A stretch of 32,544 bases of DNA, taken from the NCBI GenBank assembly GCA_943329925.2, contig CALQFT020000020.1:1-32544 (forward strand), given 5' to 3'. The notes beneath the pieces were generated by a model that saw only the letters and a list, made by a program, of their open reading frames with translations, ran no database searches and was not told the DNA's origin. Shown in pieces: positions 1 to 9,000 of this stretch. Numbering within the stretch: the first letter of the stretch is position 1; the number at the start of each line of letters is the position of its first letter. This DNA is from Opitutus sp. GAS368. Lineage in GTDB: Bacteria > Verrucomicrobiota > Verrucomicrobiia > Chthoniobacterales > Chthoniobacteraceae. Position numbers and translations under genes: made by a program.

Positions 1-46
1 ACTTTGAACCGCCCAGAGGTGGTGCACTTTGAATCGCCCGCCGACA
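1..46. mobile_element. Probable terminus of an IS21-like insertion sequence
   Basis: Two near-identical 14-mers, actttgaaccgccc (1-14) and actttgaatcgccc (26-39), lie 25 nt apart. Read from 46 downward on the minus strand, the segment starts TGTCGGCGGG, a TG-initiated terminus. IS21-family elements begin with TG, end with CA, and carry several transposase-binding repeats at each end. The Fic similarity stops at this point. The transposase genes would lie outside the window, so the assignment is inference from the end structure only. Confidence 0.45.
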
Positions 47-381
47 ACTTCAAACAGATGTTCATGGCGCACCTGTTTGATACCGACGCTCTTTTCCACA
101 TAACGCAGGCCGGCGAAGTAGTTCGTCACCTCTCTCTGAAAGCGGGGATCCGGAACTGTGACGTGGCGTCCTTCTTCCAGTGCGCGGACCTCTGCCAAGG
201 TGAGCGGATTGCCTTCAATAGCCGTAGAAGCGTGGCCGTTGCGGGTACGGGTGTCTTTCTGGAGGGCGGGGATCCACGACAACCCGACTGGCGAGCCAAG
301 GATACGCTCCCGTAACGCAGCGATCTCTTCCACTAGGGAAAGTAGCACTGGCGAAATGGTAAACTGAGGCTGATATGCCAT
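1..381 (-). pseudogene. Fic-family protein (AMPylase), N-terminal part only, interrupted at the left edge
   Basis: Reading the minus strand from an ATG at 381-379 gives 127 codons with no stop before the window edge. The protein begins MAYQPQFTISPVLLSLVEEI. Residues 52-58 read STAIEGN, which matches the (S/T)xxxE(G/N) inhibitory-helix motif of class II Fic proteins; in that family the Glu blocks ATP binding. The stretch up to HEHLFEV (about residues 106-112) fits a Fic N-terminal domain leading into the Fic fold. The expected Fic core (HPFxxGNGR) is not in the window. After residue 112 the reading frame enters sequence that looks like an insertion-sequence end (1-46), so the gene is probably broken there rather than merely cut by the window. 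Fic enzymes transfer AMP to hydroxyl side chains of target proteins. The plus-strand reading of this stretch is a shadow. Confidence 0.75.
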
Positions 382-384
382 AGA

Positions 385-416
385 ATTAGTCAACCATTGG
401 ACAACTTATTGGTCAA
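385..416 (-). promoter_or_regulatory. Iterated 9-bp repeats upstream of the fic start, possible operator
   Basis: On the minus strand three 9-mers occur in the same orientation: ttgaccaat (416-408), ttgtccaat (404-396) and ttgactaat (393-385). They start 12 and 11 nt apart, close to one helical turn, and end 3 nt before the Fic ATG. Such phased repeats suit cooperative binding of a repressor, possibly autoregulation of a Fic or toxin-antitoxin type locus. The repeats are seen directly; their role is inferred. Confidence 0.4.
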
Positions 417-604
417 CCCAAGAGCGCCTTTTCAGTAAACCTGCTGGTTGGCTGATTCCAATTCCAGTGTCCCTCAAATTCACGACAACCCCAGATGACT
501 TAATTCCCCAATTCTAGACTCCGCCAATCGCCGCGGTAGATCGTAATCTTGAGAGGTTATTTTACAAATGCACTCCTCTGTGCCACTTCAGGTTAGGCTT
601 TGGA

Positions 605-2632
605 ATGGATCTAGCTCCTCTCAAAACGATGTCCCCCTCCCTCCCCCTATCCCTTATTCGGTTGAGCGCAGCGCTTCTCACCTCTCTGGCACCGCTGCCT
701 GTCCTCGCCGAAAGCCTTCCGTCTTGGCAGCGGCAGATGAACTCCGAGGCCACCGCCATTGAGGCCGCCGCCGCCCGCGAGCTCGAAGATCCCGCCGAAT
801 GGATGCGCAACGCTCCCGTCCATCGCAAAGAGCTACTGGGCATGCTGGGCCTTGATCCCCTCCCCGAACGCACCGCGCTTAAAGCAGTCACCGTCGGCAC
901 GCTTGAGAATGCAGCGTTCACCGTGGAGAAGATCCACTTCCAGTCCAGCCCCGGCCTCTATGTGACGGGCAACCTGTATGTGCCTAAACAACGCTCCGGC
1001 CCGTTGCCGGCGATCCTTTATGTTTGCGGGCATAGCGTTATGAAGGAAGGCGGGATCTCCTTTGGCAACAAAACGGGCTACCAACATCATCCGGCTTGGT
1101 TTGCGCAGAACGGATTTGTTGCGCTTGTCATCGACACTATTCAATTGGGGGAAATCCAAGGCCTGCATCACGGCACCCACAACCTCAACCTCTGGTGGTG
1201 GAACTCCCGGGGGTACACGCCCGCCGGCGTGGAGACATGGAATGGCATCCGGGCACTCGATTACCTCCAGTCACGCCCGGAAGTGGATCCCTCGCGCCTC
1301 GGGGTCACCGGACGTTCGGGTGGAGGCGCCTACTCCTGGTACATTGCGGCAGTGGATGAGCGCATAAAGGCGGCCGTTCCCGTCGCGGGCATCACTGACA
1401 TGCACAACTACATCATCGATGGGGTCATCGATGGCCACTGCGACTGCATGTATCCGGTCAACGCGTTGCGCTGGGACTTTTCGAAGGTCGCAGCCCTCGT
1501 CGCGCCCCGGGCGTTGCTGCTCACCAACACGGACAAAGACCCGATCTTCCCCTTGGACGGCGTCCAGCGTATCCACCACAGCGTCTCAAGCCTCTACCGC
1601 GGACTGAAGGCACAGGACAAACTCGGGCTCCTGATTGCCGAAGGACCACACAAGGATATCCAGGAACTCCAAGTCGGCGCCTTCCGCTGGTTTAAACGCT
1701 TTTTGGCGAACAATCCCGATTATCCGATCCAACCGGCCACCAAATTTTTCACCCCGGCTGAACTCCGCGTTTTCACTCAAATCCCAGCCGACGAACGCAC
1801 CACTACCACCCACGAATGGTTTGTTCCAAAAGCCGATCCCGCCCAATTTCCAACCACCCCGGAGGGGTGGCGCAACGCCTCCGCTGGAATGATTGCCAAA
1901 ATCCGCTCCACTAGTTTCGCGGCCTGGCCAGGAACCGCCGCCGCCTGCCCCATCCAAACACTCGAGAGCCTCCCCTGCGGCCGTGGCACGCTGGCGCAGT
2001 TTAGCGTGCAAGCCGATCCCAGTTGCGCCGAACCAGGCGACACCTCGCTGGTAATCTGGGGCAAACCCGAACGCGTCGCCCAGTTCTCCCGCCAACTCTC
2101 GGGTGAAAAGCCGAGCGCAGAAAAACCGCCCCTCCAGCTCTCACTTCAAATCGTCGACGACGCCGCCCTCGGCGAGCGCCTCGCCGCGTTCCAATCCGGG
2201 AGCGAGCCCCCCTCCGACACCCTCCAACTGCTCTTTGCGCCCAGGGGCTTTTCCAGCGCCAGCAACCGGAGCATTTCCCCTTCGAACTGGGCCGCAACCA
2301 ACAAAGAACTTACACGCATCCGCAGACGCTTCATGCTCACGGGAAGCACACTGGACGCAGCCCGGGTTTTCGACATCGTCCAAATCCTCAAAACGCTGCG
2401 GACAACAACTCCTACGGCGACTCTGGAACTACGCGCAACTGGAACCCAAGGAGTCAACGCCCTCTATGCCACACTTTTTTCCGAGGGCATCGCCTCTCTG
2501 TCTCTGGAAAAACTGCCGGCCTCCCACGAAACACCCACCGCTCCTGACTATTTGAGCATCCTGCGAGTAGTCGACATCGCCCAGACCCTTGAGTTGGCGC
2601 GCACCCGGACGAGCGTGCGACTCCTCCCCTAA
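605..2632 (+). CDS. Secreted alpha/beta hydrolase (acetyl-xylan-esterase/dienelactone-hydrolase-like)
   Basis: This 675-residue protein probably acts outside the cytoplasm as an esterase or peptidase-like hydrolase; the substrate is unknown. An ATG at 605 and one at 629 are both possible starts, and neither has a clear ribosome binding site. From the second, a good signal peptide runs to an AxA-type site ending LPVLA, before ESLP. The catalytic core spans about residues 90-385. The nucleophile elbow is TGRSGGGAYS with Ser238, followed by AAVPVAG. An acid candidate lies in NTDKDPIF and the likely catalytic His is His349 in EGPHKD. This arrangement (GxSGGG with a late His) is common in large planctomycete and verrucomicrobial hydrolases of the AXE1 type. 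The roughly 290 residues after the core match nothing I recognise. The gene stands alone, divergent from fic and convergent with the MoxR operon. Confidence 0.75.
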   Translation: MDLAPLKTMSPSLPLSLIRLSAALLTSLAPLPVLAESLPSWQRQMNSEATAIEAAAARELEDPAEWMRNAPVHRKELLGMLGLDPLPERTALKAVTVGTLENAAFTVEKIHFQSSPGLYVTGNLYVPKQRSGPLPAILYVCGHSVMKEGGISFGNKTGYQHHPAWFAQNGFVALVIDTIQLGEIQGLHHGTHNLNLWWWNSRGYTPAGVETWNGIRALDYLQSRPEVDPSRLGVTGRSGGGAYSWYIAAVDERIKAAVPVAGITDMHNYIIDGVIDGHCDCMYPVNALRWDFSKVAALVAPRALLLTNTDKDPIFPLDGVQRIHHSVSSLYRGLKAQDKLGLLIAEGPHKDIQELQVGAFRWFKRFLANNPDYPIQPATKFFTPAELRVFTQIPADERTTTTHEWFVPKADPAQFPTTPEGWRNASAGMIAKIRSTSFAAWPGTAAACPIQTLESLPCGRGTLAQFSVQADPSCAEPGDTSLVIWGKPERVAQFSRQLSGEKPSAEKPPLQLSLQIVDDAALGERLAAFQSGSEPPSDTLQLLFAPRGFSSASNRSISPSNWAATNKELTRIRRRFMLTGSTLDAARVFDIVQILKTLRTTTPTATLELRATGTQGVNALYATLFSEGIASLSLEKLPASHETPTAPDYLSILRVVDIAQTLELARTRTSVRLLP

Positions 2633-2665
2633 TAGTCCACACGCGGTTTCATTTGGCAGGCAGCA

Positions 2666-3670
2666 TCAGTTTGAGTGCCCTGCGGCACCGCGTTCCACCT
2701 CCGCGTATATGGAATTTAACTCCAAAAGAATGCGTTCAAGGGAATCCCTGTATACTTGGGGATCGTCTTTCCCCTTCTGTGGCCGGAGCGCGGCCAATTC
2801 GGCCTCCAATAGTTGACGGCGCGCACGTTGAGCGTCGTTGAGGGCGGCCTCCATTGGGCTTGGCAGGAGGTAGCGCTGGCGCGCGTTGACGCCAGCGCCC
2901 GTTGAGGACGCGGTTTTCGAGGCGGTTTTTGCCGAGGGATCCAGCGCGCTGTGGTCCCATCCTTTGCCGCCACCCTGATCGTCCAAAAGAGCGTGTTCTG
3001 TCAGCATTCGCCCTTCGCGCCGGTAAAACGCCTCCACTTCTCCACAAGCGTGAAGCCAGGCTTCAAAGACGGATACCTGCCCGTCGGCATCCCGGTCAGC
3101 ATCCAGAGAAGAGATTGCCGAAGCAAAGAATTTGGAGAAATGCGTCCAGTTCTCCTCCTGTCCGGAGCGGGTCGCTGTGAGAAGAATACGGTCGGGACCG
3201 GCAAGAGGCTGCACAAATGCGCCGGAACAGGAGAAGCCGGCGACGATAACCAGAGGGCGGCGGATCTTGGAGAGCAGGCGCGCCAGTTCGTCAGCCGCGA
3301 GGTCAGGCCCCTCAAGGGCGAACTTTGGGGTGTGGCCTTGGGCGTTACCGTGACCGAGCAGCACCAACCAAACAGGGTCCACGCCAGAACCGGCTAGGCG
3401 CTGCAATTCGGCACGCAGCCATTCCAACTGCGTTTCCTGCCCCTTGCCCTCTAGCAAAGCCAAGCGATGCCCCCCTTTTTCCGCCGCATCGCACCAAAGC
3501 TTAGCAATGGCATCGATTTCCGTTTGGAACGATGCCTGCCCCGGATTCCCCTTCACAACGAGCAGATCATGGGCAGCCACCCCTGAATGGACGCCTCCAA
3601 AATAAAGCAGGAGCGCCAAAGAAATTCCGGCCGCCCCGGAATACCTACGGTTTATGGTAAATATACTCAT
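2666..3670 (-). CDS. Caspase-like (C13-like) cysteine peptidase with an EF-hand loop, exported
   Basis: Last gene of the MoxR operon, 334 residues from the ATG at 3670. That start lies 2 nt after the stop of the upstream gene and has a GGAGGGG ribosome binding site within the upstream coding end; an in-frame start farther upstream would overlap that gene and is less likely. MSIFTINRR followed by a hydrophobic stretch ending SGVAA is a signal peptide. The fold signature is a beta strand ending in LVLLGHG (His107) and a second strand ending in GFSCSGAF (Cys148), the His/Cys dyad of clan CD peptidases, followed by ATRSGQEENWTHFSKFF as in C13 (legumain-like) enzymes. Residues 192-203, DRDADGQVSVFE, form a perfect 12-residue EF-hand loop (D1, D3, D5, G6, E12), so calcium binding is predicted. 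The C-terminus is a charged helical tail. A pseudo-peptidase role is possible, but both dyad residues are present. Confidence 0.75.
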   Translation of the reverse strand: MSIFTINRRYSGAAGISLALLLYFGGVHSGVAAHDLLVVKGNPGQASFQTEIDAIAKLWCDAAEKGGHRLALLEGKGQETQLEWLRAELQRLAGSGVDPVWLVLLGHGNAQGHTPKFALEGPDLAADELARLLSKIRRPLVIVAGFSCSGAFVQPLAGPDRILLTATRSGQEENWTHFSKFFASAISSLDADRDADGQVSVFEAWLHACGEVEAFYRREGRMLTEHALLDDQGGGKGWDHSALDPSAKTASKTASSTGAGVNARQRYLLPSPMEAALNDAQRARRQLLEAELAALRPQKGKDDPQVYRDSLERILLELNSIYAEVERGAAGHSN

Positions 3671-3672
3671 GG

Positions 3673-6030
3673 CTACGCGGCCCCTCCTCGGCGTCTTAAA
3701 AACCATTCTGCCAAGAGGCAAAGCACGGCAAGTCCGAAGACCGCTCCGGTGTGCCAAAGCGGGCGTATATTCACCTCCATAACAAGGTTGGGCAGGCTGC
3801 GTAATTTTTGAGAGAGGACGTCCACATTGTCGGCTTCAATCAATTCGCCACCAGTCTTCTGAGCCAGAACTTCCATGGCGGCGCGATCCGGGTGGGACGC
3901 GCTAAACTCCGACTCCGAATTGTCCTGCACCCACCCTGCGGAGTCGCCACCGATTCGGGTGCCGTCAGCAAAGCGCGCGACGGCGTCCGCGACAAGGGCG
4001 CCCTGCGTGGCGGAGGCATACTCTACAGCGTAGAGGCCGGCTTCCCCCATGGGTTCGGCATGCAACACAATAGAGGCATCGGGGGAATCGCCGATGCGAC
4101 GAACGCGGACTTCCACATCGGCATCCTCCACCGGAAGCGCCTGGGAGTTGCGCACGCGGACCTCCAGCTTCGCCGCTTGAGCGGAGGCGAGCCACTGGGC
4201 GGAAAGGTCCACTTGGGAAGGCGCGTCCGACACCAACCAGCGAGCGATTTGACGCCAGAGCTTCGCAAGATCGGCAGCATTAGCGGGGTCGCCAAGCCCC
4301 CACCGAAACCAGTCGCCGGCCAGTACAGCGGCGCTGCGCCCCCGCCCATACCGCTGCGTGACAAGCGCAGGCCGTTCTCCGTTGTTTGTCTTGGCCACGG
4401 CCAAAACAGAGGCGGCGGGCTTGACTCCCGCCACCGCGTTTAGCACTTCGAGCGCAGGCAAGCGCTGCGTGCGCTCCATTTCCTCAACTTCGGACTTCCT
4501 GCGGCGCGCCCAATGTTCCAGAAGACCGTCGCGGGTGAGTTTCCACTGAAACGGCTCATCGAGCTGCTCCGTCTCCTTTCCCAGCCAAACCGGCAAGGCG
4601 GCTTCGACGGGCGTACCCTGCCAGCCTCCACCCTGAAAACTTTCCATGCCACCGAGCATCAAGAGGCCGCCGCCCCGTTCCGCGACAAAGCGCTGGAGAA
4701 GTCGCAACTGTTCCGGCGTGAAAAACTCAGCCTCCAGATGGTCCAAAATCAGCCCTTTGTAGGCGAACAGTTCCTCTGCCGTTTTGGGAAACCCAGTGGC
4801 GAGTTGCTCAGGATTTTCCACATTAACACGCACAATCACGGGCTGATCGTACCGCTGCACATCGCCTTCATCGGCTTTTTGAAAACCACGAAACAGGGGA
4901 TTGGAGGCCTCGCCGCCCCGGCCTTTGAAGTTGAATTTCGGCTCGCGCTTGGCCACACGAATGAGCGCCTGCAACTGCAACTCGGGATCCGCCTCCAAGG
5001 CTCGCCGAAGGGGCCCAAACTCCCAATTGGGCCGACCAGCGACATAAAGGATCTGATGCGGCCCACGAGCGCGATTGACGCAAATTAAGCGCGTATTTCT
5101 CTCCCGCATAAGCTCGGAGTCCGGCCCCAGTTCGGCACAGGCTATGGTGACTTTGTAGAAAGTGGGACCGGAACGGGGCGGCTCAAACTGAAGTTGCGCT
5201 ATCGTGCGTTCCCGTCCCTCTCCCACGAGGACCGTCGTTTCGGCCAGCACAGGCTTAACCCCGGGAGCGGGCGGTGGGTCGAGCAACTCCACCTGTGCGC
5301 GGACGCTCGCCGTGGAAAGGCCGGTGGCACGGATCTCGGCGGTGAGCGTCACTGGAGCGTCTTCAAAAGCAGATTGCGTGGAACTTACAGCCCCGAGCGT
5401 GACATCAGGTTCGTCCTTTGTGCGTCCGAAAACCACAGGGTACACAGGCGGCAGCACGGCGTAATCCAATCCGGTCAAATCGGAGGCAACCCCATCGGTA
5501 AAGACAACCACGCTGGAAGGCTGTTGTCCCAAACGGGGATGTATTTGGGAAAGCGCTTTTCCAAGGGCGCTCGGACTGCCTTCAAATCGAGGCTCTGCGC
5601 CCTTGTCGGACTCCCGTAGAGCGTCGGAGAAGGCGAAGGTTTTAGTGCGAAAATGCCGCTCTAAATCAGCACGCCAAGTGGTGGCGCCTTCCCTCCAGAG
5701 CTTCAAAAAACGCTCTCCGCGGGAGATCCCTTTTTGCGCGTCGGGCAGGCGCATACTGCGGGAATCATCGAGGAGGAAGGCGATGACATTGGCGCGTTCT
5801 TTTGGGAGGAGAGTAGTCCACTGAGGCTCAAGCCAGCAGGCCACCAGAAGATAAAAACCGCAAAGTTTCAGGAGCAATGCGGCCGCCTTGCCTCCCCCAC
5901 TCATCGGGGTGCGGCGATAGGACCAGAGGGTGAGCAGGGTAAGAAGCAGCGCACTGAACAAGACGGGCATCAACAGGTTCGCACGGCCAAGATGGAGGGT
6001 TGCTAATCCTGTAAACAGGCGCGACATCAT
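3673..6030 (-). CDS. Membrane protein with VWA-like and glutamine-amidotransferase-like domains
   Basis: 785 residues. Two transmembrane segments near the N-terminus (about 18-37 and 48-66) are followed by a von Willebrand A-like domain opening FLLDDSRSM. Asp88, Ser90 and Ser92 there make the DxSxS MIDAS metal site. An Ig-like middle region follows. Around residues 410-480 is a class I glutamine-amidotransferase-like fold (GLILDHLEAEFFT, then GGGLLMLGGMESFQGGGW); no catalytic Cys is evident there, so this part is probably non-enzymatic. One more transmembrane helix precedes the C-terminal RRRGGAA. The architecture is typical of large periplasm-facing proteins annotated as 'glutamine amidotransferase' beside bat genes in PVC bacteria. 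The start overlaps the preceding stop by 4 nt (ATGA), indicating translational coupling. Likely role: structural partner of the MoxR ATPase at the membrane. Confidence 0.75.
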   Translation of the reverse strand: MMSRLFTGLATLHLGRANLLMPVLFSALLLTLLTLWSYRRTPMSGGGKAAALLLKLCGFYLLVACWLEPQWTTLLPKERANVIAFLLDDSRSMRLPDAQKGISRGERFLKLWREGATTWRADLERHFRTKTFAFSDALRESDKGAEPRFEGSPSALGKALSQIHPRLGQQPSSVVVFTDGVASDLTGLDYAVLPPVYPVVFGRTKDEPDVTLGAVSSTQSAFEDAPVTLTAEIRATGLSTASVRAQVELLDPPPAPGVKPVLAETTVLVGEGRERTIAQLQFEPPRSGPTFYKVTIACAELGPDSELMRERNTRLICVNRARGPHQILYVAGRPNWEFGPLRRALEADPELQLQALIRVAKREPKFNFKGRGGEASNPLFRGFQKADEGDVQRYDQPVIVRVNVENPEQLATGFPKTAEELFAYKGLILDHLEAEFFTPEQLRLLQRFVAERGGGLLMLGGMESFQGGGWQGTPVEAALPVWLGKETEQLDEPFQWKLTRDGLLEHWARRRKSEVEEMERTQRLPALEVLNAVAGVKPAASVLAVAKTNNGERPALVTQRYGRGRSAAVLAGDWFRWGLGDPANAADLAKLWRQIARWLVSDAPSQVDLSAQWLASAQAAKLEVRVRNSQALPVEDADVEVRVRRIGDSPDASIVLHAEPMGEAGLYAVEYASATQGALVADAVARFADGTRIGGDSAGWVQDNSESEFSASHPDRAAMEVLAQKTGGELIEADNVDVLSQKLRSLPNLVMEVNIRPLWHTGAVFGLAVLCLLAEWFLRRRGGAA

Positions 6031-9000
6031 CGCCCACCTCCCAGCGCTTCATAATAACGCCGCACGGGCTCCTCAAACTTGCGGGGCACCGGATCCCGAT
6101 CAACGGGCACATCCGTTTCCTGGCCCTCGCGCCGCGCCAGTTCTGCTGAGATCGCATCCCGGAGTTGCGTGAGAGGCGCGAGGAGACGTTGTTCAACTTC
6201 TTGCTGGCTGGGCTTTGTGGCGTGTCGGCGCATATCGCTTCGGATTTGCTCCGCCACTTGCTGAGCGCGCGCTGTCGCCGCCCGCAATTGAGGACGCTCC
6301 AACAACGCATCCACCCTATCCAATTGAGACAACCAGTCCCCGAGTTGCTGTGCAGGCACTCCATCCCCGCCGCCGTTAAAAGCCCCCCCACGCTGCGTCC
6401 CCTGACCCAGCTGCGTCCCCTGACCCGGTTGCGTCCCCTGACCCGGTTGCGTCCCCTGACCCGGTTGCGTCCCCTGACCCGGCTGCGTCCCCTGACCCGG
6501 TGGGGTTGGCGGTGTTGCGGGCCGTCCATTCTGAGCCAATTGGTCCGGAGCAATCTGACGCGCTATTTCATCCACAGCCGCCCGCGCCTGACGCAAAGAC
6601 TGAGTGTCATCCCCAAAAACCTCGTCCGCTGCTTTTTCGACGCCTCCAGCGAGTTGCTCGAGATCTTTAGCCGCGGACTTCTCTGCGCGGCGGGCCACAA
6701 CCGACTGCCCCATGGAAAGGGCGTCAGTGGTGACTTTCAACTTTCCGTCCGTCTCATTTTGAATGGTTGAGCGGTGCAGATCTTGAAGTGCTTTGGAGAA
6801 CGTTGGCTCCGAAGTTTCCGTGCTTTCGGCCACGCGCTGTAGCTCTCCTTGAAGTTTGTGGAGACGTTCACGCTGCGCTTCCAAATCCTCACTTAACTGC
6901 TTGCGGGTGCCGCTGGCCTGCAATTTGGACGACTGTTTTGCGTTGGGGTCGATGGCTTCTGAGACCTTGCGCTGAGCGCGGGCGAGCTCTTGGGCGAGCT
7001 CTTGAAGAGCTTTGGCCTCTTCTTTGGTCTGGCCGGAAAGCTGCTTCCTAAGGGCGTCACCCGTTTCGCGGACTTTGGAAGAGGCCTTGGAAGCCGCCGC
7101 ACGCGCATCGTCTATGGCGCCACGATCCAGCGCGGAGGCAGCTCGTTGAGCGGCCTCCCGGGCGGCATCCAACTGTTCCTGCTGAGTGGCAAGGGTCTCG
7201 TTTTGGGAGGCTGCTTTTTGCTGGGCATTTTCCAATTCTTGAGCGAGCGCCTTTTGTTCGTCAGAAAGGCGCTTTAATTCGCGCTTGGCAGCCTCCTTTT
7301 CCTTTTCGTCTTTGCTGTTGCGCAGGCGGGTTTGCAGTTCCTTCATCCGTTCTGAAACTTCGTCTTGTCGCCGCGCCAGTGCACGCAGTTGCGCCAGCAA
7401 CTCCTCCATTTCCGTCCGTTCTTTTTGTTGCTCCGCAGACTTCGCCTCGGTCTTGCTCTCGTAACGATCCTCTTGTTTGGTGAACTCCAAATTAGTCATC
7501 TGGCGGGTGTTCTCCTGGGCGGAGGAGGCGGAACCTTTGGAGCGCTTAATGTTGTAATTCGACGGGGAGAGATGCGTGAGCGCGTCATACGCTGCGCGCT
7601 CCTGCACCACCGCCTCGGCCAATGTGTCTTTCCCGCCTGCGGCAGCTCGCAACTGCTCAATAGCAGCCTCCAAGCGCCGACCCGCTTCAGTGTAATAAGC
7701 TTCTCTGGCCCCATCCGTTTCCTTTGACGCCGCTTCTTGGACCATTTCCTGCACCTTCAATTCGGAGTCCCGTACCGTCTCAGCCTCCTTTTTAGCCCCG
7801 GGGTGATCCGCGGGCCTGTCTGCCAGCTTTTTTCGCAGATTCCAGCTCGCTGAAAGCACCTGCTTCTGTAATTCCAACACTTGGGGAGCGCTCTCGCCCG
7901 GTTCGCCTTCCTCGCCTTCCGATTGCCGATATTTTTCTTCAAAAGCGCGAATCCGCCCCAATTGCAGGTCGCTCTCCGTCCTGCGCACCTTTCCCGCGCC
8001 GTTCAAATCCTCGGCCCAAAAGAACCACGTGAGCGAGTCTCCGACGCTGGGGTGCTTTTGCTCAAAAGCCTCGGTGTGGTGCATCCTGATTTTCTGACCC
8101 GCTTTGGAGCCTTGACCCAAAACTATCTCCTGCACTGCCGCCGAGCCGACTTGCAGAGTAAGTCCCCAACGCTTGATTCCTGCGTCATCCCAGGCTTCCG
8201 CCTCAAAATCCACCTCTTCGATCGCTGTAAATCTGGCGTCTCCCCTAGGAAGAATGGGACGGACCTTCGGGGGTTGGTTCGGGAGCACTTGAACCTGAAA
8301 AACCGGCGGCGCCTTAGCCAGGCGCCCTTCTGCATCCTCCAACTCCAAAGTGGCCTCCAGAGAGGCGCTCAAGCCGACCATGCGCCATTGCGCCTCGCCC
8401 GTCGCGCTCAACTCCTCCACTCGCCCGTCTTTGTGGCGCATCCGGGCTGCTTTGAGAGGCTTGTTAAACTGGAACTTCCAAACGATCTCAGACCCCTCGA
8501 CAACCGTTAGCTTGCGGGCATTTTCAAACACTCGTTCCCGAGGTTCATTGCCCTCTGGATAACGCACAGTGGCATCCGAACGCTCCAGTCGCGGAAACTC
8601 GAAAACCCGCACCTTGAATACGGGAGAATTGCCGCTTGGGGTTTCCACCCAATACTGCAAATCGTCCTCAACGGCTTCGATCGAGGCACCGTACAACGCC
8701 TCGCCCAAGCCCTGGGACATGGGCAGCTTGGTGGCGTCTGCCGCATGCTGGAGGACAAGTTGCACCCCGGCAGCCATTTGATCGAGCCGGGCGCTCACCG
8801 AAAGACGGGTTCCTTTTTCCAGTTCCACATCGCCTGGGAGAACTTCGAAAAGTTTGTGCACCACCGCAGCAGAGGGTGCCGACGCCTTCGACGAGGCATC
8901 TCGAATCGACGCAAGCATCCACCAAGCCACCGCATAAAAAACCACTCCCAACCCGAGCAAGCGGATCATTCCCGCGCCGATGAGTCGCCAAATCGACAAG

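Noticed and set aside
4-315. Plus-strand open frame of 103 codons at the left edge
   Set aside because: It lies antisense to the convincing Fic N-terminus and has no recognisable motif.
382-604. Search for a small gene or strong promoter upstream of the hydrolase
   Set aside because: Apart from the fic repeats, no convincing -35/-10 pair, ribosome binding site or coding frame was seen.
6393-6500. Possible CRISPR-like array
   Set aside because: The 18-bp units are contiguous with no spacers and encode a repeated hexapeptide in frame.
5828-6553. Minus-strand frame with repeated RGRNRV peptides
   Set aside because: It is the 18-bp tandem repeat read in another frame; the DUF4175-like frame fits the family and the operon overlaps.
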